From: Paguma larvata
Lineage: Eukaryota; Chordata; Mammalia; Carnivora; Viverridae
Direction of reading: 5' to 3'
Assembly (NCBI GenBank): GCA_030068075.1
Contig: CM057829.1
Coordinates: 81,955,132-82,019,131, forward strand
Length of the DNA: 64,000 nucleotides
The position numbers and the translations under genes are program-made. Below the pieces are notes generated by a model. The model saw only the letters and a program-made list of their open reading frames with translations, was not told the origin of the DNA and did no database searches. Positions 35,985-47,425 of the stretch are shown one piece after another; the first letter of the stretch is position 1, and every line of letters begins with the position of its first letter.

Positions 35985-36492
35985 TTTATCTCTTGCAGCA
36001 CAACAAATTACCCTCAAACCCAGGAGTTTAAAACATTCTTATCTTACATAGTGTTTGAGGGTCAGGCATCCGGAGGTAACTTATCTGGATGGCTAGTTCA
36101 GTGTGTCTCAGGGGGCTTCAGAAAGTTATCAGTCAGGGCTCTCGTCATCTGAAGTCATTAACTGGACTGAAGGATCCACCTGCTTGAATTCTCCACTTGC
36201 TGGAGGCCTCAGTTCTTTACCATGTGAGTTTCTGCATAGGGATGTTCATGACAGAGTTTTCCCAGAGATCCAAGTGGCTAAGAAATAGAGACAGAGAGAG
36301 AAAGTGAAAGAGAGACAGGCACAGTCAACACAGTGCCACAGTGTCTCTTATAACCTAATCTCAGAAAAGACAAAGTCATCACTTCTTCCATATTCTAATA
36401 TTCCACCAGACCACATAAAAGGGACTAATTACACAATCATGTGATTACAGGAGGCTGGGATCTCTGGGAACCATCTTAGCAATCAGCTTACA
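35985..36492 (-). mobile_element. MaLR/MLT1-like LTR, inverted
   Basis: The start 'cacaacaaattaccctcaaa' + 'ggagtttaaaac' is the inverted end of an MLT1-type LTR. 'tgctggaggcctcagttc', 'ccataataaaa'-like text and the end 'catcttagcaatcagctta' fit the inverted LTR start. It is old and diverged; the subfamily is not assigned. Confidence 0.5.
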
Positions 36493-36499
36493 AAAACCA

Positions 36500-36733
36500 C
36501 TTTGCTTCAGGACTCCCGTTTTAGAGAATCTAATGTGACACATTGTGTCGAATAAGGAGTCAATAAATATTTATTCAATTTATTATGATCTCTCTAATCC
36601 TTAAAATATATTACTCAATAACTCCTTTATTCTTCACCAGGGGTCTGCACTTAAACACATTATGATGCAACATTATATTACTCTCAATTTGTTTACTAAC
36701 AATTACAGTATTAGACTGGGACTAAAATGATAT
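36500..36733. other. AT-rich non-coding stretch
   Basis: No gene or nameable repeat seen. Confidence 0.35.
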
Positions 36734-36748
36734 AGGAACTTAACTTTT

Positions 36749-36959
36749 TTTTTTTAAGTTTATTTATTTTTGAGAGACAGAGACAAATAGAATGCAAGCA
36801 GGGGAGAAGCAGAGAGAGAGGGAGACACAGAATCTGAAGCGGGCTCCAGGCTCTGAGCCATCAGCACAGAGCCCAATGTGGGGCTCGAATCCACAAACTG
36901 TGAGATCATGACCTGAGCAGAAGTCGGATGCTTAACCAGCTGAGCCACCCAGGCGCCCC
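36749..36959 (-). mobile_element. Felid tRNA-Lys SINE, inverted
   Basis: A full inverted copy with intact landmarks ('gggctccaggctctgagcca', 'gctgagccacccaggcgccc'). The perfect 15-bp duplication aggaacttaactttt lies at 36734-36748 and 36960-36974. It is the first SINE after a stretch of nearly 10 kb without any. Confidence 0.95.
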
Positions 36960-36974
36960 AGGAACTTAACTTTT

Positions 36975-37636
36975 GGTTAAGTGATTCGGTCATATTTTGT
37001 TTTTATTTGTAATATTTATTCATATAAGAAATATTACTGACCATTCACATGCTGCTAAGGACATGGAACTATAGTCCTTTTTGATGAATATTATGGTAAG
37101 GGAAATAAAGAGTCAGATGCAATCATAAATCTGAGAATACTTTTCCTATAACATTTAGCAAAAATTTAAAATATGAAATGTAAAGTAGAAAACATTTCTA
37201 TAAACATACTACTATTTCAAGGAAAACTAAAAGCATGTTTCTACAAGTTTGTGATAGTGTTGATTGTACCAAAATCATGACAATTGGATGTGAAATTGGA
37301 CCTCCTAGTAGAAAATATAGAGAAGAGTGCCCATATAAACTTTTATAGAACAAGGGAATGAAATAAACATATAGAACCATGTATTAGCAGATACTGTTGA
37401 TAAACTGCCTGTCCTTCGATGATTCAGCTCATTTTCTTTCTTGAGAGATCCCAATATTGTTCAGATTTCTACCTCCCCCCAACAGAGTTCAGAGCCCCAG
37501 TGATTGTACTCGGTCCTTTTTGAATAATTAGTTCACATCATTTTCCCACCTAGCCTGAAAACTTCATGGATACAGTGATCAGGTGGGCCTTAACAAACAT
37601 TTGGAATTAAGTGAAATTTACCCTTAGCCTCTGGAG
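36975..37636. other. Non-coding stretch
   Basis: No gene found. Text at 37490-37620 has a faint L2-like look, but too little to call. Confidence 0.35.
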
Positions 37637-38070
37637 TGAGTTGAACAGTGGTCTCCAAAAGATACGTCTATGTCCTAGTCCCTGTAAATTAGGGATCTTA
37701 ATCCCTGTAAATATGACCTTATTTGGAAAAAAGGTCTTTGCAGATGCAAAAATTAAGTTAAAAATACCTTGATGGAATTAGGCTGGATTAGTGGAGAGAC
37801 ACGCAGAGAGAAAAGGAGAAGGCTATGTGAATTTGGAGGTAGAAATTGAAGTTATGCACCCAAAAGTTAAGAAACTTCTGGAGCCACTGGAAGCTAGAAG
37901 AGGTGAAGGATTTACTGCTGGAGCCTCAGTAGAGAGTATAATACGGCTGGTAACAACACAGGTCTGCCAATTCCAGACTCCCGGCCTCTAGAACTAGAAA
38001 AAACAAATATCTATCACCTCAAGTCACACAGCTTATGATATTTGTTAAAGCAGCTGGGAAATTAATACAA
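37637..38070 (+). mobile_element. MaLR/MLT1-type LTR
   Basis: Begins TGAGTTGAACAGTGGTCTCC. It has 'tatgaccttatttggaaaaa', 'ggtctttgcagatgcaaaaa', 'ctggagccactggaagctag', 'ggcctctagaactagaaa', and ends '...gggaaattaatacaa'. The order matches an MLT1 LTR. No internal gag/pol part is attached that I recognise. Confidence 0.72.
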
Positions 38071-38340
38071 CCTCCAATCTAAATAATATCTCAATTCTAA
38101 TAATATTCTCAAGTTCTTTTTGTAGTAGACTCAGCCTTTCCCAAAGGCAACCCCAGTAAATGCCAGCACCTGTACCGACCTTTCTCTAGGTGAGTGCCCA
38201 CTCTACTTGGGATTCTCTTTTCTAGTATGGGTGAGTCAGCTTATCAATAAGCTAACCCAAACAATTCATTAACAAATAAAAATACAGAATTGATTCATAC
38301 CCACGTGACTTTTGCCAATAACATCATTATTAATGGGACC
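38071..38340. other. Non-coding spacer
   Basis: No gene or nameable repeat seen. Confidence 0.35.
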
Positions 38341-38344
38341 TTTC

Positions 38345-38640
38345 TAATGGCTATTTTTTTTAATTAAACAATCATTTATCAAGTGCACACTATGTACCAG
38401 ACACTTTGCCAGTTTAGGGAAGACAGTGGTAAACAAGACAGATGGATAACCACCCGTAAAGAACATTGGTTTTCACCTCTGTGAACGAGGTACGTAACAT
38501 ACATTCTTTAACTTAATTCTTACAATAATTTTATAAGAATGATTATCCCAGCTTGCAGATGAAGAATTGTAGGTTCAGAAGGTTTAAATCCTTTGTCTAC
38601 GTTTGCATCTCAATTAAGCTGCCTGAGGCAAGTCTGTCTG
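38345..38640 (-). mobile_element. Old dispersed repeat followed by an inverted MIR-like part
   Basis: 38355-38470 has 'tcaagtgcacactatgtacc', 'agacactttgccag' and 'gtggtaaacaagacagatgg', the same old repeat pattern as at 13430. 38480-38640 reads as an inverted MIR ('cttaattcttacaataattt', 'ttgcagatgaagaattg', 'ctgtctgactctagaatg'). These may be one or two elements. Confidence 0.5.
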
Positions 38641-38959
38641 ACTCTAGAATGCACACCTGGGCAATACTGGGAGCGTTGCTTCCCTGAGCAAGGGGTGGAG
38701 GGTGGGGAGGTTGGGGGAGTGGGGGGGTGTTTCTTTCAGAGCCTAGCCCCTTCCCCTGCCTTTACTCCTCTGCTTTCATTCCACTCATTCTTCTCTCTTG
38801 ACAAATGGCAAGTGAGGTGTTGGCAATTTAATATTTAACCACTCCCAGCAGCATTATCTTTTAACAAAGTACCTCAAAGAAAGGGAGAGGCTTAGCGGTG
38901 GGTAGAGTCCCGGTAGTGAGGGTAGCAGTGGTTAGCAAGGCTTATTATCTGTTTGCCTA

Positions 38960-39125
38960 GGGCTCTTGCATATATGCTTCCCTGAAGCTCATCTCATAGC
39001 ATCTTTTCATGTTAAGTAGTCATTTTACCCCCAAATTAGAGAGGATAAAACAAAGGAGAAAAAATTACCTAAGGTGGTGGAAATAAGATCTGAATCCAGA
39101 TTTATAGACTCCAAATCAAGTACGT
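38960..39125 (-). mobile_element. MIR fragment, inverted
   Basis: 'agctcatctcatagcatctt', 'gaggataaaacaaaggag', 'aaattacctaaggtggtgga' and 'tctgaatccagatttataga' follow the inverted MIR order in strongly diverged form. Confidence 0.45.
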
Positions 39126-39129
39126 ATGT

Positions 39130-39750
39130 GCAAGTCTTCTGTAAGTTACTGAGGATTCTGCCGATGTTTGTACAAATCTTTGTTATCAAAAAAAATACCT
39201 TTTCCATTATGCCATGTGGCCATCTAATGGCTACTTTCATTACATTAACACTCAGACTATTGGAGCAGGTCAGTGATTAATAAGACTCAGCTCCCACCAC
39301 TCCATCACCTCCCGTTCACTGCATACATTTAGCCCCAGAGATAAACGTGGGATAAACTGTGGAAGATGAATAAAAGAAAGTATTTTAATAACAAAAAGAA
39401 TATTATTTGTGAAGAAGTTGTGATAAGTAGAAAATGAGAAAAGAACCTAGATACTGATTGAAAGGTTGCAGAGTAGTGTTTTCCAGAGTGTGATGTGAAG
39501 AACAATGGTTCCAGAAAAGGCTTTTCTGGAGAAATGTTGTCTGGCAATATAAGTAACTGTGTAAGAAATCCATTTTGGAAGTAAAGATGTAAAATCATTC
39601 CAAAAGGTTATGTTGTTTTAAAAAAATGGTGGAGAAACAAAGATTGAGAGAGAGAAAGAATGTCAGTGATCATCCCTCGTTACTAATTTAGTTAGGGTGA
39701 TAGAATCAAGGTAGAAGAATTTTGTAATAATAGAGACAAACCTGTTTCTC
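39130..39750. other. Non-coding stretch
   Basis: No gene found. An 89-codon minus frame (39329-39598) is unrecognised and hydrophobic, with no support. Confidence 0.35.
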
Positions 39751-39754
39751 ATCT

Positions 39755-39945
39755 GCTACCCACCAGCTAAGTGATCTTCAGCAAATTACTTAGCAGTTTC
39801 GGTTTCTTCACATGTAAAATAGGGAAATACCTATCAGGTCACCTCGTGTTCCCTTGTTATAACTGATGTAAAACACCTATGCTTTTTACATGTAATGTGT
39901 GCTATAGTCATAAGTTCTCAATACATGGCTACTATTTTATTTTGT
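39755..39945 (+). mobile_element. MIR SINE, plus orientation
   Basis: 'ccaccagctaagtgatcttc', 'agcaaattacttagcagttt', 'cacatgtaaaatagggaaat' and 'agttctcaatacatggctac' follow the MIR core in order. A good match for its age. Confidence 0.72.
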
Positions 39946-39949
39946 TATT

Positions 39950-40460
39950 TCTGCAGCTATCACGGTCGTCAGGAGCCGAGACTACAACAGCCAATATCTC
40001 TGCTGCCACCTATCCCACTCGCAGAAATGCAATTATCTGAGAGGTTACAGTTTTGAAATAAAAAATAATTGATCCCAGCAGAGACGGCAAAATAGACAGA
40101 GCTATTACTTCGTGTGGGAAACTTTTAAGGAACCTGAAGGAATTTATTAGCATATCTAAAGAAAGAATCAGTCCATCAAATAGGGCATTGGACACCCTTG
40201 AAAGTCTAGAAAAGGAGAAACAGAAAGATAAAGCTTAACCATCATGTCCAAGAGGGAGAACTTCAGCCAAGCTTCTCAAGTGTTCCGGTGCTTGAGGCGA
40301 AGTCAAATCGACTAGAAATGACTGTGGAATTGTAGCCACTGGCTTTAAGATGTCACTGCCCTTTGGAAAAAATGGTCCTAGTTCGTACGTTTGTATCAAG
40401 CTACTAATCTCTGTATCTTACCCTGGTGCCATTGGAAACTGGATTTATCCAACTTCCTGT
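39950..40460. other. Non-coding stretch
   Basis: No gene or nameable repeat seen. Confidence 0.35.
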
Positions 40461-40462
40461 AC

Positions 40463-40874
40463 TGAGTTGAAAAATGTGCTCCCCAAATTCATATCCACGG
40501 GGAACATGTGAAAATAGAGTCTTTGCAGACGTAATCAAGTTAAGATGATGTTGTACTGGATTAGGATGGGCCCTAACTCCAAAATGACTGTGTCCTTATA
40601 AGAAGAGGGATTTTTGGCTACAGAAATGCACAGGAAGAATGCCCAGGAACAACAGGGAGAGATTAGTGAGGCACCTACAGACCAAGAAAGCCAAGGATTG
40701 CTAAACACAAGAAACCAGTAAGATAAGGAATAATCTTCTTCTAGAGCCTTCAGAGAAAATGTAGCTCTGCCTATACCTTGATTTCAAGCTTCTTGACTCT
40801 AGAACCATGAAAAAATAGTCTTAAGCCATCAAATTCATGGCAGTTTGTTGTGGCCGCCCTAGGAAACAATTACA
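40463..40874 (+). mobile_element. MaLR/MLT1-type LTR, second copy
   Basis: Begins TGAGTTGAAAAATGTGCTCC. It has 'atagagtctttgcagacgta', 'gtactggattaggatgggcc', 'gtgtccttataagaagaggg', 'ctataccttgatttcaagc', and ends '...ggaaacaattaca'. Same orientation as the copy at 37637-38070 but clearly different in sequence. Confidence 0.78.
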
Positions 40875-40879
40875 CTTCC

Positions 40880-41436
40880 CTTTGTTATGACATCGTGTTC
40901 AGAAAGCACTTTTCTGGATTAGATTAGATTCCCGAGAAGGTTAACACATAAAAAGAAACATTAATACTTAAGTATACAAAAATTTTCAAATCCTTCTATG
41001 ATAATTGTTTCATATTCGCAAATTGGAATTAAATAGCTTTTATCCATCCACCTTACGAACTTTTTAAACACAGTCTACCACTGAAAGATACATTCTGCTC
41101 CTACAGGATGTAGACAATATCAGGTTACTATCCCTATGGCAAGAGATAATGAAAGAAGCCCCTCCTTGGGGGTCTAGGCCTGTGATCTCTCTCTTGCCGA
41201 TCTTGACACTATGTATCTTCCATGGTCTCTATGTTGGCAGAGCAGCAAATAGTTATTCTTCAATAATATCTTATTGTCACTTTCTTGCTCAGAACCCACA
41301 GATAGGTTTAATTACCACTGATGTACTAAAAAACAGCTAAGTGGCAAAGAATTCACAGTAACAGTAACTCCAACAAATAAATGTTAGCCTTTGTAAATTT
41401 AACCAGACATTTTAAAATATAAGGTTCCTTTTCTTT
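40880..41436. other. Non-coding stretch
   Basis: No gene or nameable repeat seen. The 63-codon plus frame at 41149-41340 is unrecognised. Confidence 0.35.
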
Positions 41437-41454
41437 AACATGTCATACTTTGAT

Positions 41455-41669
41455 GGGGCGCTGGGTGGCATTGGTTAGGCGTCCAGCATCGACTCAGGTC
41501 ATGATCTTGTGGTTTGTGGGTTGGAGCCCCGCATCGGGCTCTGTGCTGACAGCTCAGAGCCTGGAGCCTGCTTCAGATTCTGTCCCCTCTCTCTCTGTCC
41601 CTCTCCGGCTCAGACTCTTGTCTCTCTCTCTCTCTCTCTCTCAAGAATAAATAAACTTAAAAAAATAAT
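41455..41669 (+). mobile_element. Felid tRNA-Lys SINE
   Basis: Head 'ggggcgctgggtggcattgg', core 'caggtcatgatcttgtgg', then a long (TC)n run and tail 'caagaataaataaact'. The duplication aacatgtcatacttt / aacatttcatacttt (one mismatch) lies at 41437-41451 and 41670-41684. Confidence 0.93.
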
Positions 41670-41884
41670 AACATTTCATACTTTATATCGTAGAGAAATA
41701 ATAAATGGTTGGTATTTTGGAACCAGCTGAGGTAATGAGATCAAGAAACGATAATAGTCATACCAACGTTTCAGTATACAACTTTCAAGCCAGGCTAATT
41801 AAAAGAATACAGATATATTAGAATGTAGCATTAATTTTCCCAAGGAATCACACCCATGATATAACAATAGGGAAAGCACTTTTC

Positions 41885-42130
41885 ATTCATTATTTTATTC
41901 ATTAAATCAATTAAGAGACATTTCTTGAGTCCTTATGATGGGCCAGGAAATATGCTAAGTGCTGGAAATACAATAAATAAATAGAGTATATGATCCATGC
42001 CTTCAAAGAACTTATTCTCATAGGGAGACAATTACAAACAGACAATTACAGTAGATTGATTTGAGTGAGTGCTATGATAAAGGTATAAATGAAATACTGG
42101 TAGGCCCCTGAAAAAGAGAGCTAATAACTT
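41885..42130 (+). mobile_element. Old dispersed repeat, family not assigned
   Basis: 'cttgagtccttatgatgggc', 'aatatgctaagtgctggaaa', 'cattctcatagggagacaa'-like text and 'gagtgctatgataaaggtat' follow the same ancient repeat pattern as at 13430 and 38355, in its longest form here. Confidence 0.5.
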
Positions 42131-42134
42131 CTCG

Positions 42135-42715
42135 ACAGAGGCAGGAAACGGTCATTCAGTTTCCTGGTAACATTATGCTAAGCAAGTATAACACTGCCTG
42201 TTTGGCGATATATCTACAACCTCTACCCAATTTATTTAAATCAATATTCGTCATGGCCTTTTGGATGGATTGAGTTCTGAGCATTTGTCTTTTAATTAAA
42301 AAGTAAATTCCCATAAAATTCACATCAATTAAACCAATCTTCCTTTCCATGACCTATCATCCTCTAAGAAAATTTCTGATAACTCAGTTGATTTATTTCA
42401 TCCATAAATATTTTGCCCTGCACAGCCATGGTGGCAACATCTTAGATTTCTTTTACCATGATATCTCTAAAAGAGAAATCAGTTAAAAAGTGAAGCCAGA
42501 AACTCCCAGTTTCAGCTCTGACATGTAAAGAAATTAAAAGTCATAACTGCCATTCCAATAGTAAGTAAAAAGCTGAACAAACTGAGAACTGACTCTTCTT
42601 GAATCTATCAAAAAAAAAAGCAGTCTGGAAGGCAAACCACCAACTACCTCGAAATCAAGAGAGGCAGGCAAATAATAGCCAAGATCTGCTTACTTGGAGC
42701 AGACACCATAAACTA
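42135..42715. other. Non-coding stretch
   Basis: No gene or nameable repeat seen before the truncated SINE. Confidence 0.35.
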
Positions 42716-42717
42716 GC

Positions 42718-42806
42718 AGGGATTCTGTCTCCCTCTCCCTCTGCGCTCCCCCTCACCCCAACTCTCTCTCTCTCTCTTTCTCAAAATAAATAAATATTTT
42801 AAAAAA
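42718..42806 (+). mobile_element. 5'-truncated felid SINE
   Basis: Only the 3' half is present: 'gcagggattctgtctccctc', CT-rich run, tail 'tctcaaaataaataaatatt'. The tRNA-like head is absent. No clear duplication was seen. Confidence 0.8.
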
Positions 42807-42809
42807 GGA

Positions 42810-43056
42810 ACTATAACACTGTCCTTTACTTGATAAAGTTGTTTCCCATGTGGGTTAATAATTCTAATACTGTTATACATGCATACTGGATTTAAATAAT
42901 TTTCTTAATGAATGATGGATGGTTGGAGTCAATTTGCTCACTATTCTTGTAGGAGTTTACAGGTAAGCAAAAAGGAGGTGTGGTAACAGACTAGAGTGGG
43001 AGATATCAGGAGGAACTCATAGTTAGCTTAACATAGATACACAGGGTCACATACAG
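42810..43056. other. Non-coding spacer
   Basis: No gene or nameable repeat seen. Confidence 0.35.
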
Positions 43057-43068
43057 AAATATTTACAG

Positions 43069-43279
43069 GGGCACGTGGGTGGCTTAGTCAGTTAAGCATC
43101 TGACTTCGGCTTAGGTCACAATCTCACAGTTCACAAGTTTAAGCCCCACATCGGACGCTGTGCTGACAGCTCAGAACCTGAAGCCTGCTTCAGATTATGT
43201 GTCTCCCTCTCTCTCCGCCCCAATCTTGCTCATGCTCTCTCTCTCAAAAATAAATAATAAAACATTAAAAATGATTTAA
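43069..43279 (+). mobile_element. Felid tRNA-Lys SINE
   Basis: Head 'ggggcacgtgggtggcttag', body 'gctgtgctgacagctcagaa', tail 'tcaaaaataaataataaaac'. The 12-bp duplication aaatatttacag lies at 43057-43068 and 43280-43291. Confidence 0.93.
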
Positions 43280-44150
43280 AAATATTTACAGATATGTGTA
43301 TATATACAGATTAGTACATACACATATTTCTTTGTCCTGACAGCTAAGAGACCTGAAAGCAATGACCCCACAATAACAATGAGCATTATCTAGCACACAG
43401 GTGTTGGTTTATAATACCTTTCTCCTGTTCTCTAAAAGGAACCAGCAACTCTGGCGTCACTAGCTGATTGTAGGACTAGGGCAGGAAATACACCAGATGA
43501 GTCTGCAGTATCTCGTAAAGCCCAAAAGTAAGGAAACCCTCAGAAAAACCTCACAATAATGGGGAAGTCAAGGACAAGAGCCAACTGGAAGTTCCTGGTG
43601 ACTATGGTAGAAACAATTTGATAAACAAAATATATAAGTGGCATTGAACTATAAGAGTATAAAACAAATACCCATGAGTCCATACTGCTGTTAATAAACG
43701 ATTGAACAATTAAAGAGAAGGGAAAGAAGAAACAAATCTCCCATATTGAGGAATTCCAAATAGGTCGAGATAGGGCAGAATATCTCTGCCCTAAAGAAGG
43801 GGGGACATAACTCTCGACTCCCTAAGTGTAGACTGTGCATAATGACTTCTTTCCAATGAGTACAGCATGGAAAAAAGGGGCCAGCAACTTTACAGTGGAG
43901 AACCCTCACAAACACTACTTCAGCTAATGATAAATCAACATCAACAGTGATAAATCATGTTGATAGTACGTACTATCGATTCAATGTGAAAATGTCACTT
44001 TACGTAAACTCTGTGGTCTTCCTTATGAAACCCTGTAACTCCTATCTAATTGTGAGAAAAACACCAGACAAATTCCAATAGAAGGGCATCCTACAAAATG
44101 CCCGACCTGTATTCCACAAAACTGTCAAGGTCATAAAAACTAAGAAATTT

Positions 44151-44348
44151 GGGGGCACCTGGGTAGCTCAGTCGGTTAAGTGCCTGACTGGCTCAAGTCA
44201 TGATCTCACAGTGTGAGTTCAAGCCTCATGTCAGGTTCTGGATTAACAGCTCAGAGCCTGGAGCCTGCTTCAGTTTCTGTGTCTCCTTCTCTCTGGCCCT
44301 CCCCCACTGGTGTGCATGCTCTCTCTCTCTCTCTCTCTCTCTCAAAAA

Positions 44349-44404
<56 letters not shown>
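44151..44404 (+). mobile_element. Felid tRNA-Lys SINE with expanded (AAAT)n tail
   Basis: Head 'gggggcacctgggtagctca', core 'caagtcatgatctcacag', CT run at 44320-44343. The tail is an AAAT repeat of about 14 units (44348-44403), far longer than in its neighbours. It is inserted in the old L1 3' UTR. Confidence 0.93.
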
Positions 44405-44440
44405 AAGTATTTTAAAGGTATTTTTGTTTGTTTTTTTTCT

Positions 44441-44658
44441 GTTTTTTTTTTTTTTAATGTTTATTTCTTTTTGAGAGAGAGAGAGACAGAGCATGAGCAG
44501 AGGAGGGGCAAAGAGATAGGGAGACACAGAATTCGAAGCAGGTTTCAGACTCCAAGCTTTCCTTACAGAACCCAGCCTGGGGCTCAAACTCACAAACTGC
44601 AAGATCATGACCTGAGCTGAAGTCAGATGCTCAATCGACTGAGCCACTCAGGCGTCCC
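44441..44658 (-). mobile_element. Felid tRNA-Lys SINE, inverted, next to the plus copy
   Basis: T-run tail complement, GA-rich body, 'gcaagatcatgacctgagct', head complement 'cgactgagccactcaggcg'. The text just after it ('taaataaacattaaaaaaaa') looks like the end of a plus-strand felid SINE tail, so this copy probably landed in the tail of the preceding one. Confidence 0.92.
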
Positions 44659-44999
44659 AGTAAATAAACATTAAAAAAAAAAATTCTGAGGTGCTGTCAC
44701 AGTGAAAAGGGGTCTAAAGTGACATGGCAATTAAACGTACCGTGGCATCCTGGACAGCACCCTGGGAGAGAATAGGAACTTTAGGTAAAAACTGAGGGAC
44801 GCTAACAGAATATGAACTTTAGTTAAAAGGCCAATATTAGTTCATTCGGTGTTAACAGACATGTCATGATAATGTAAGATGTTAATAATAAGTGAAACTG
44901 GATGGAGGCTATATAGGAATTCTCTGGTCTATCTTCCCAACTTTTCTTTAAATCTAAACTGTCCTAAACAATGAAGTTTATTTAAAAAAAAAAAAAAGA

Positions 45000-45520
45000 G
45001 AGAGAAAGAAATACACTCCGTATTTAAAAAAAAGACACTAATTATTCTAACTCTAATAAAATGTAAAGCAAGAATTACACTGCTCCCCTATGTTCTCAGT
45101 GCTTTTCTATTTGGGGGAGGTTGCACCCCCTAAATAAGCCAACAATACAGGAACATTCTCAACTGATACAGTTAAAAATAGTTACTTTCAAGGATGGTGG
45201 AAATCAGTCACCTTCAGTCAGCTTACCTGTCAACATAGCAAGAAAACACTGCAGGTTAGAATTAGAATCTCTCCCTCCTCCCCCTTGAATGTGCGAAAAA
45301 TATTATACCCTTCTTCATTTACTGTAGTATTCCTGGAGTATTTTTATCAGGCGTGTGTTAGTATTAGAAGATTCACGAAGTGTGCAGACAATAAAGGCTT
45401 TACACTAAGTTGTGCTGCAATTAATCCTTACTCATTTTCATTGACAACAGGATGTATGAGTTTTTGGCATCCATAAGTTGCATTTCTATGTTTTCTATTT
45501 ATTTATTATAAGGATATTAA
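45000..45520. other. Non-coding stretch
   Basis: No gene or nameable repeat seen. The 63-codon plus frame at 45285-45476 is unrecognised. Confidence 0.35.
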
Positions 45521-45521
45521 A

Positions 45522-45738
45522 AAATTAAAATTTATTTATCCTTGAGACAGATGGAGAGACAAAGTATGAATGGAGGAGGGGCAGAGAGAGAGGGAGACAC
45601 AGAAACCGAAGCAGGATCCAGGCTTTGAGCTGTCAGCGCAGAGCCCCACGCGGGGCTCGAACTCACAAACCACAAGATCATGACCTGAGCAGAAGTCAAA
45701 GTTGGACACTCAACTGACTGAACCACCCAGGTGTTCCT
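45522..45738 (-). mobile_element. Felid tRNA-Lys SINE, inverted
   Basis: An inverted copy with 'gcagagccccacgcggggct', 'caagatcatgacctgagcag' and head complement 'gactgaaccacccaggtg'. It carries an extra CAAAGTT beside the 'gaagt' of the head. No clear duplication was seen. Confidence 0.91.
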
Positions 45739-45739
45739 A

Positions 45740-47425
45740 TTGCAAGTATATTTTAAACAAAATATACTTGGGATAAGAGGCGAAAACTAAAAATCAAAAG
45801 CAGTTTAAAAATCTTAAGAGATAAAGACAATTTGATGGGTTGCTCTAAGTTTAAAATTATCTGTGTGGTTAACACAAATCATAATAGGTTATTAATTATC
45901 AGCAACTGATAAAGTGAAAAAATAATCTATAAAGAAATATTTACATATTAAATTTCAGATAAAAATAAAACATTTTCAGCATTCTATTCATTTTCTGATT
46001 ATTCTCATAACATACAAGCTAAGGGCTTTCAGTAGATATTCAGAGACTTCAATTGCATTATTTTGAAGAGGAAGGGTGAGGTAAATTATTCCTAATCTCC
46101 CCTTTCTCTGACTGCTGCCTCTTCTGCCTGCTCTCATCCAAAGTCCGTTCATTTTTTTGAGGCTCAATTCTCTATACACTTAATCCACAATTATTTGCTT
46201 AAATGTTCCAACATTAATTGAATTCCTACAGCTCTCCTAGCTTTGTAGCGGTCATCCCTGAAATTGCTAAGCATTATTAGGTATTATATTCTCTAGCAAT
46301 ATTTTAATTTTTTAGAAATTATGTGACATTTTAGCCAATTGTATATTCCTAGAAGAACAGAACCATGTCAAATACTTCTTTGATCCAGCTTCCATTATCT
46401 AATGAAGTACCAAACACTAGTGGGCATTAAAGAAATACTCTCTGATTAATACAGAAGTACTGTAATCTAATCTATTCATTGAAGCAAGAATTTGTAAACA
46501 CCGATGCTTATTTACACATTGGCTTTATCTAAAAACCATGGTGGAAAACATTTTACTAAGTTCCTTAATGGAATATTTTTCTTTCTTAATTATTTTAGCA
46601 AAAGTGAAATAATGTTTGAACATTTCCTCAACATTTTAATAGACAAAAGATTATCATACAACTGAGATAATGCACTAAATAACGAACATGTGTCTCTTTG
46701 ACAACTTAAACATAAACAAAAACAACCATGTATTATATCATAAATAAAGCCTCGATTAATATTAAAGATTTAACATTTATAGATTATGTTCCTGGACAAT
46801 TATACAAAATAATTCAAAATCAAAGGGATTGTCAGCTTCCAGGAAAGGTAGGTTTCTGAGGTTTTGTTTGTTTTTTCCAACATTCTTACTGACGCCGACT
46901 AAAAATGGTGGATAAAATAAGAGAATCGTCTTCATAAAGACAGCACAAATCTGATGCATATTAAGGAATTCTCAAGTAGCAATCTAAAAGAAAGTAAGAG
47001 CAAGAGAAAGAATGAAGACTCTAATCCACTCTGCCATAAGCCGTTTGCTGTGGTTGAATCTTGCTGTGGCTTGGAAGGACTCCACAAAGCCTTGGGACAC
47101 TCAATAGGAGGACTTTGATTAGAGAGTCTAACATATTAGTTTGTAACACTAAAGTCTACACTAGGAAGAAATCCATCCTTGAGTGCCTGGAAACGCATGT
47201 AATCTTCACATTGTTATAGAGCTAGACTTGTCTCATCAGGATTGTTCCCAAATAATTTTAAGACATAAACTTAGTTTACCGTGATCCTGAGACATTAATG
47301 CCAGTGGACACTGGAAAGAATTTCATGGGCTTCCCTCTGGAGGGCAATATCTCTGGTTTGCCCTTGGAGAATGCTCACAAGAAAATGTTTATGGTAATAA
47401 ACTCAAATGGAAAAGTAATAAAGAA
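45740..47425. other. Non-coding stretch with a faint L2-like part
   Basis: No gene found. At about 46330-46450 the text ending 'gtgggcattaaagaaatac' weakly resembles an L2 3' end in plus orientation. The remainder is unclassified. Confidence 0.35.

Larger units (their letters stand above)
43660..44998 (+). mobile_element. Old L1 3' UTR (L1M-type), interrupted by two SINEs
   Basis: 'aaccctgtaactcctatcta' + 'attgtgagaaaaacaccaga' and 'cgacctgtattccacaaaac' + 'tgtcaaggtcataaaaac' before the SINE pair, then 'taaagtgacatggcaattaa', 'gcatcctggacagcaccctg' and a final A run at 44983-44996 after it, form a collinear old 3' UTR. The start is uncertain. Confidence 0.5.
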
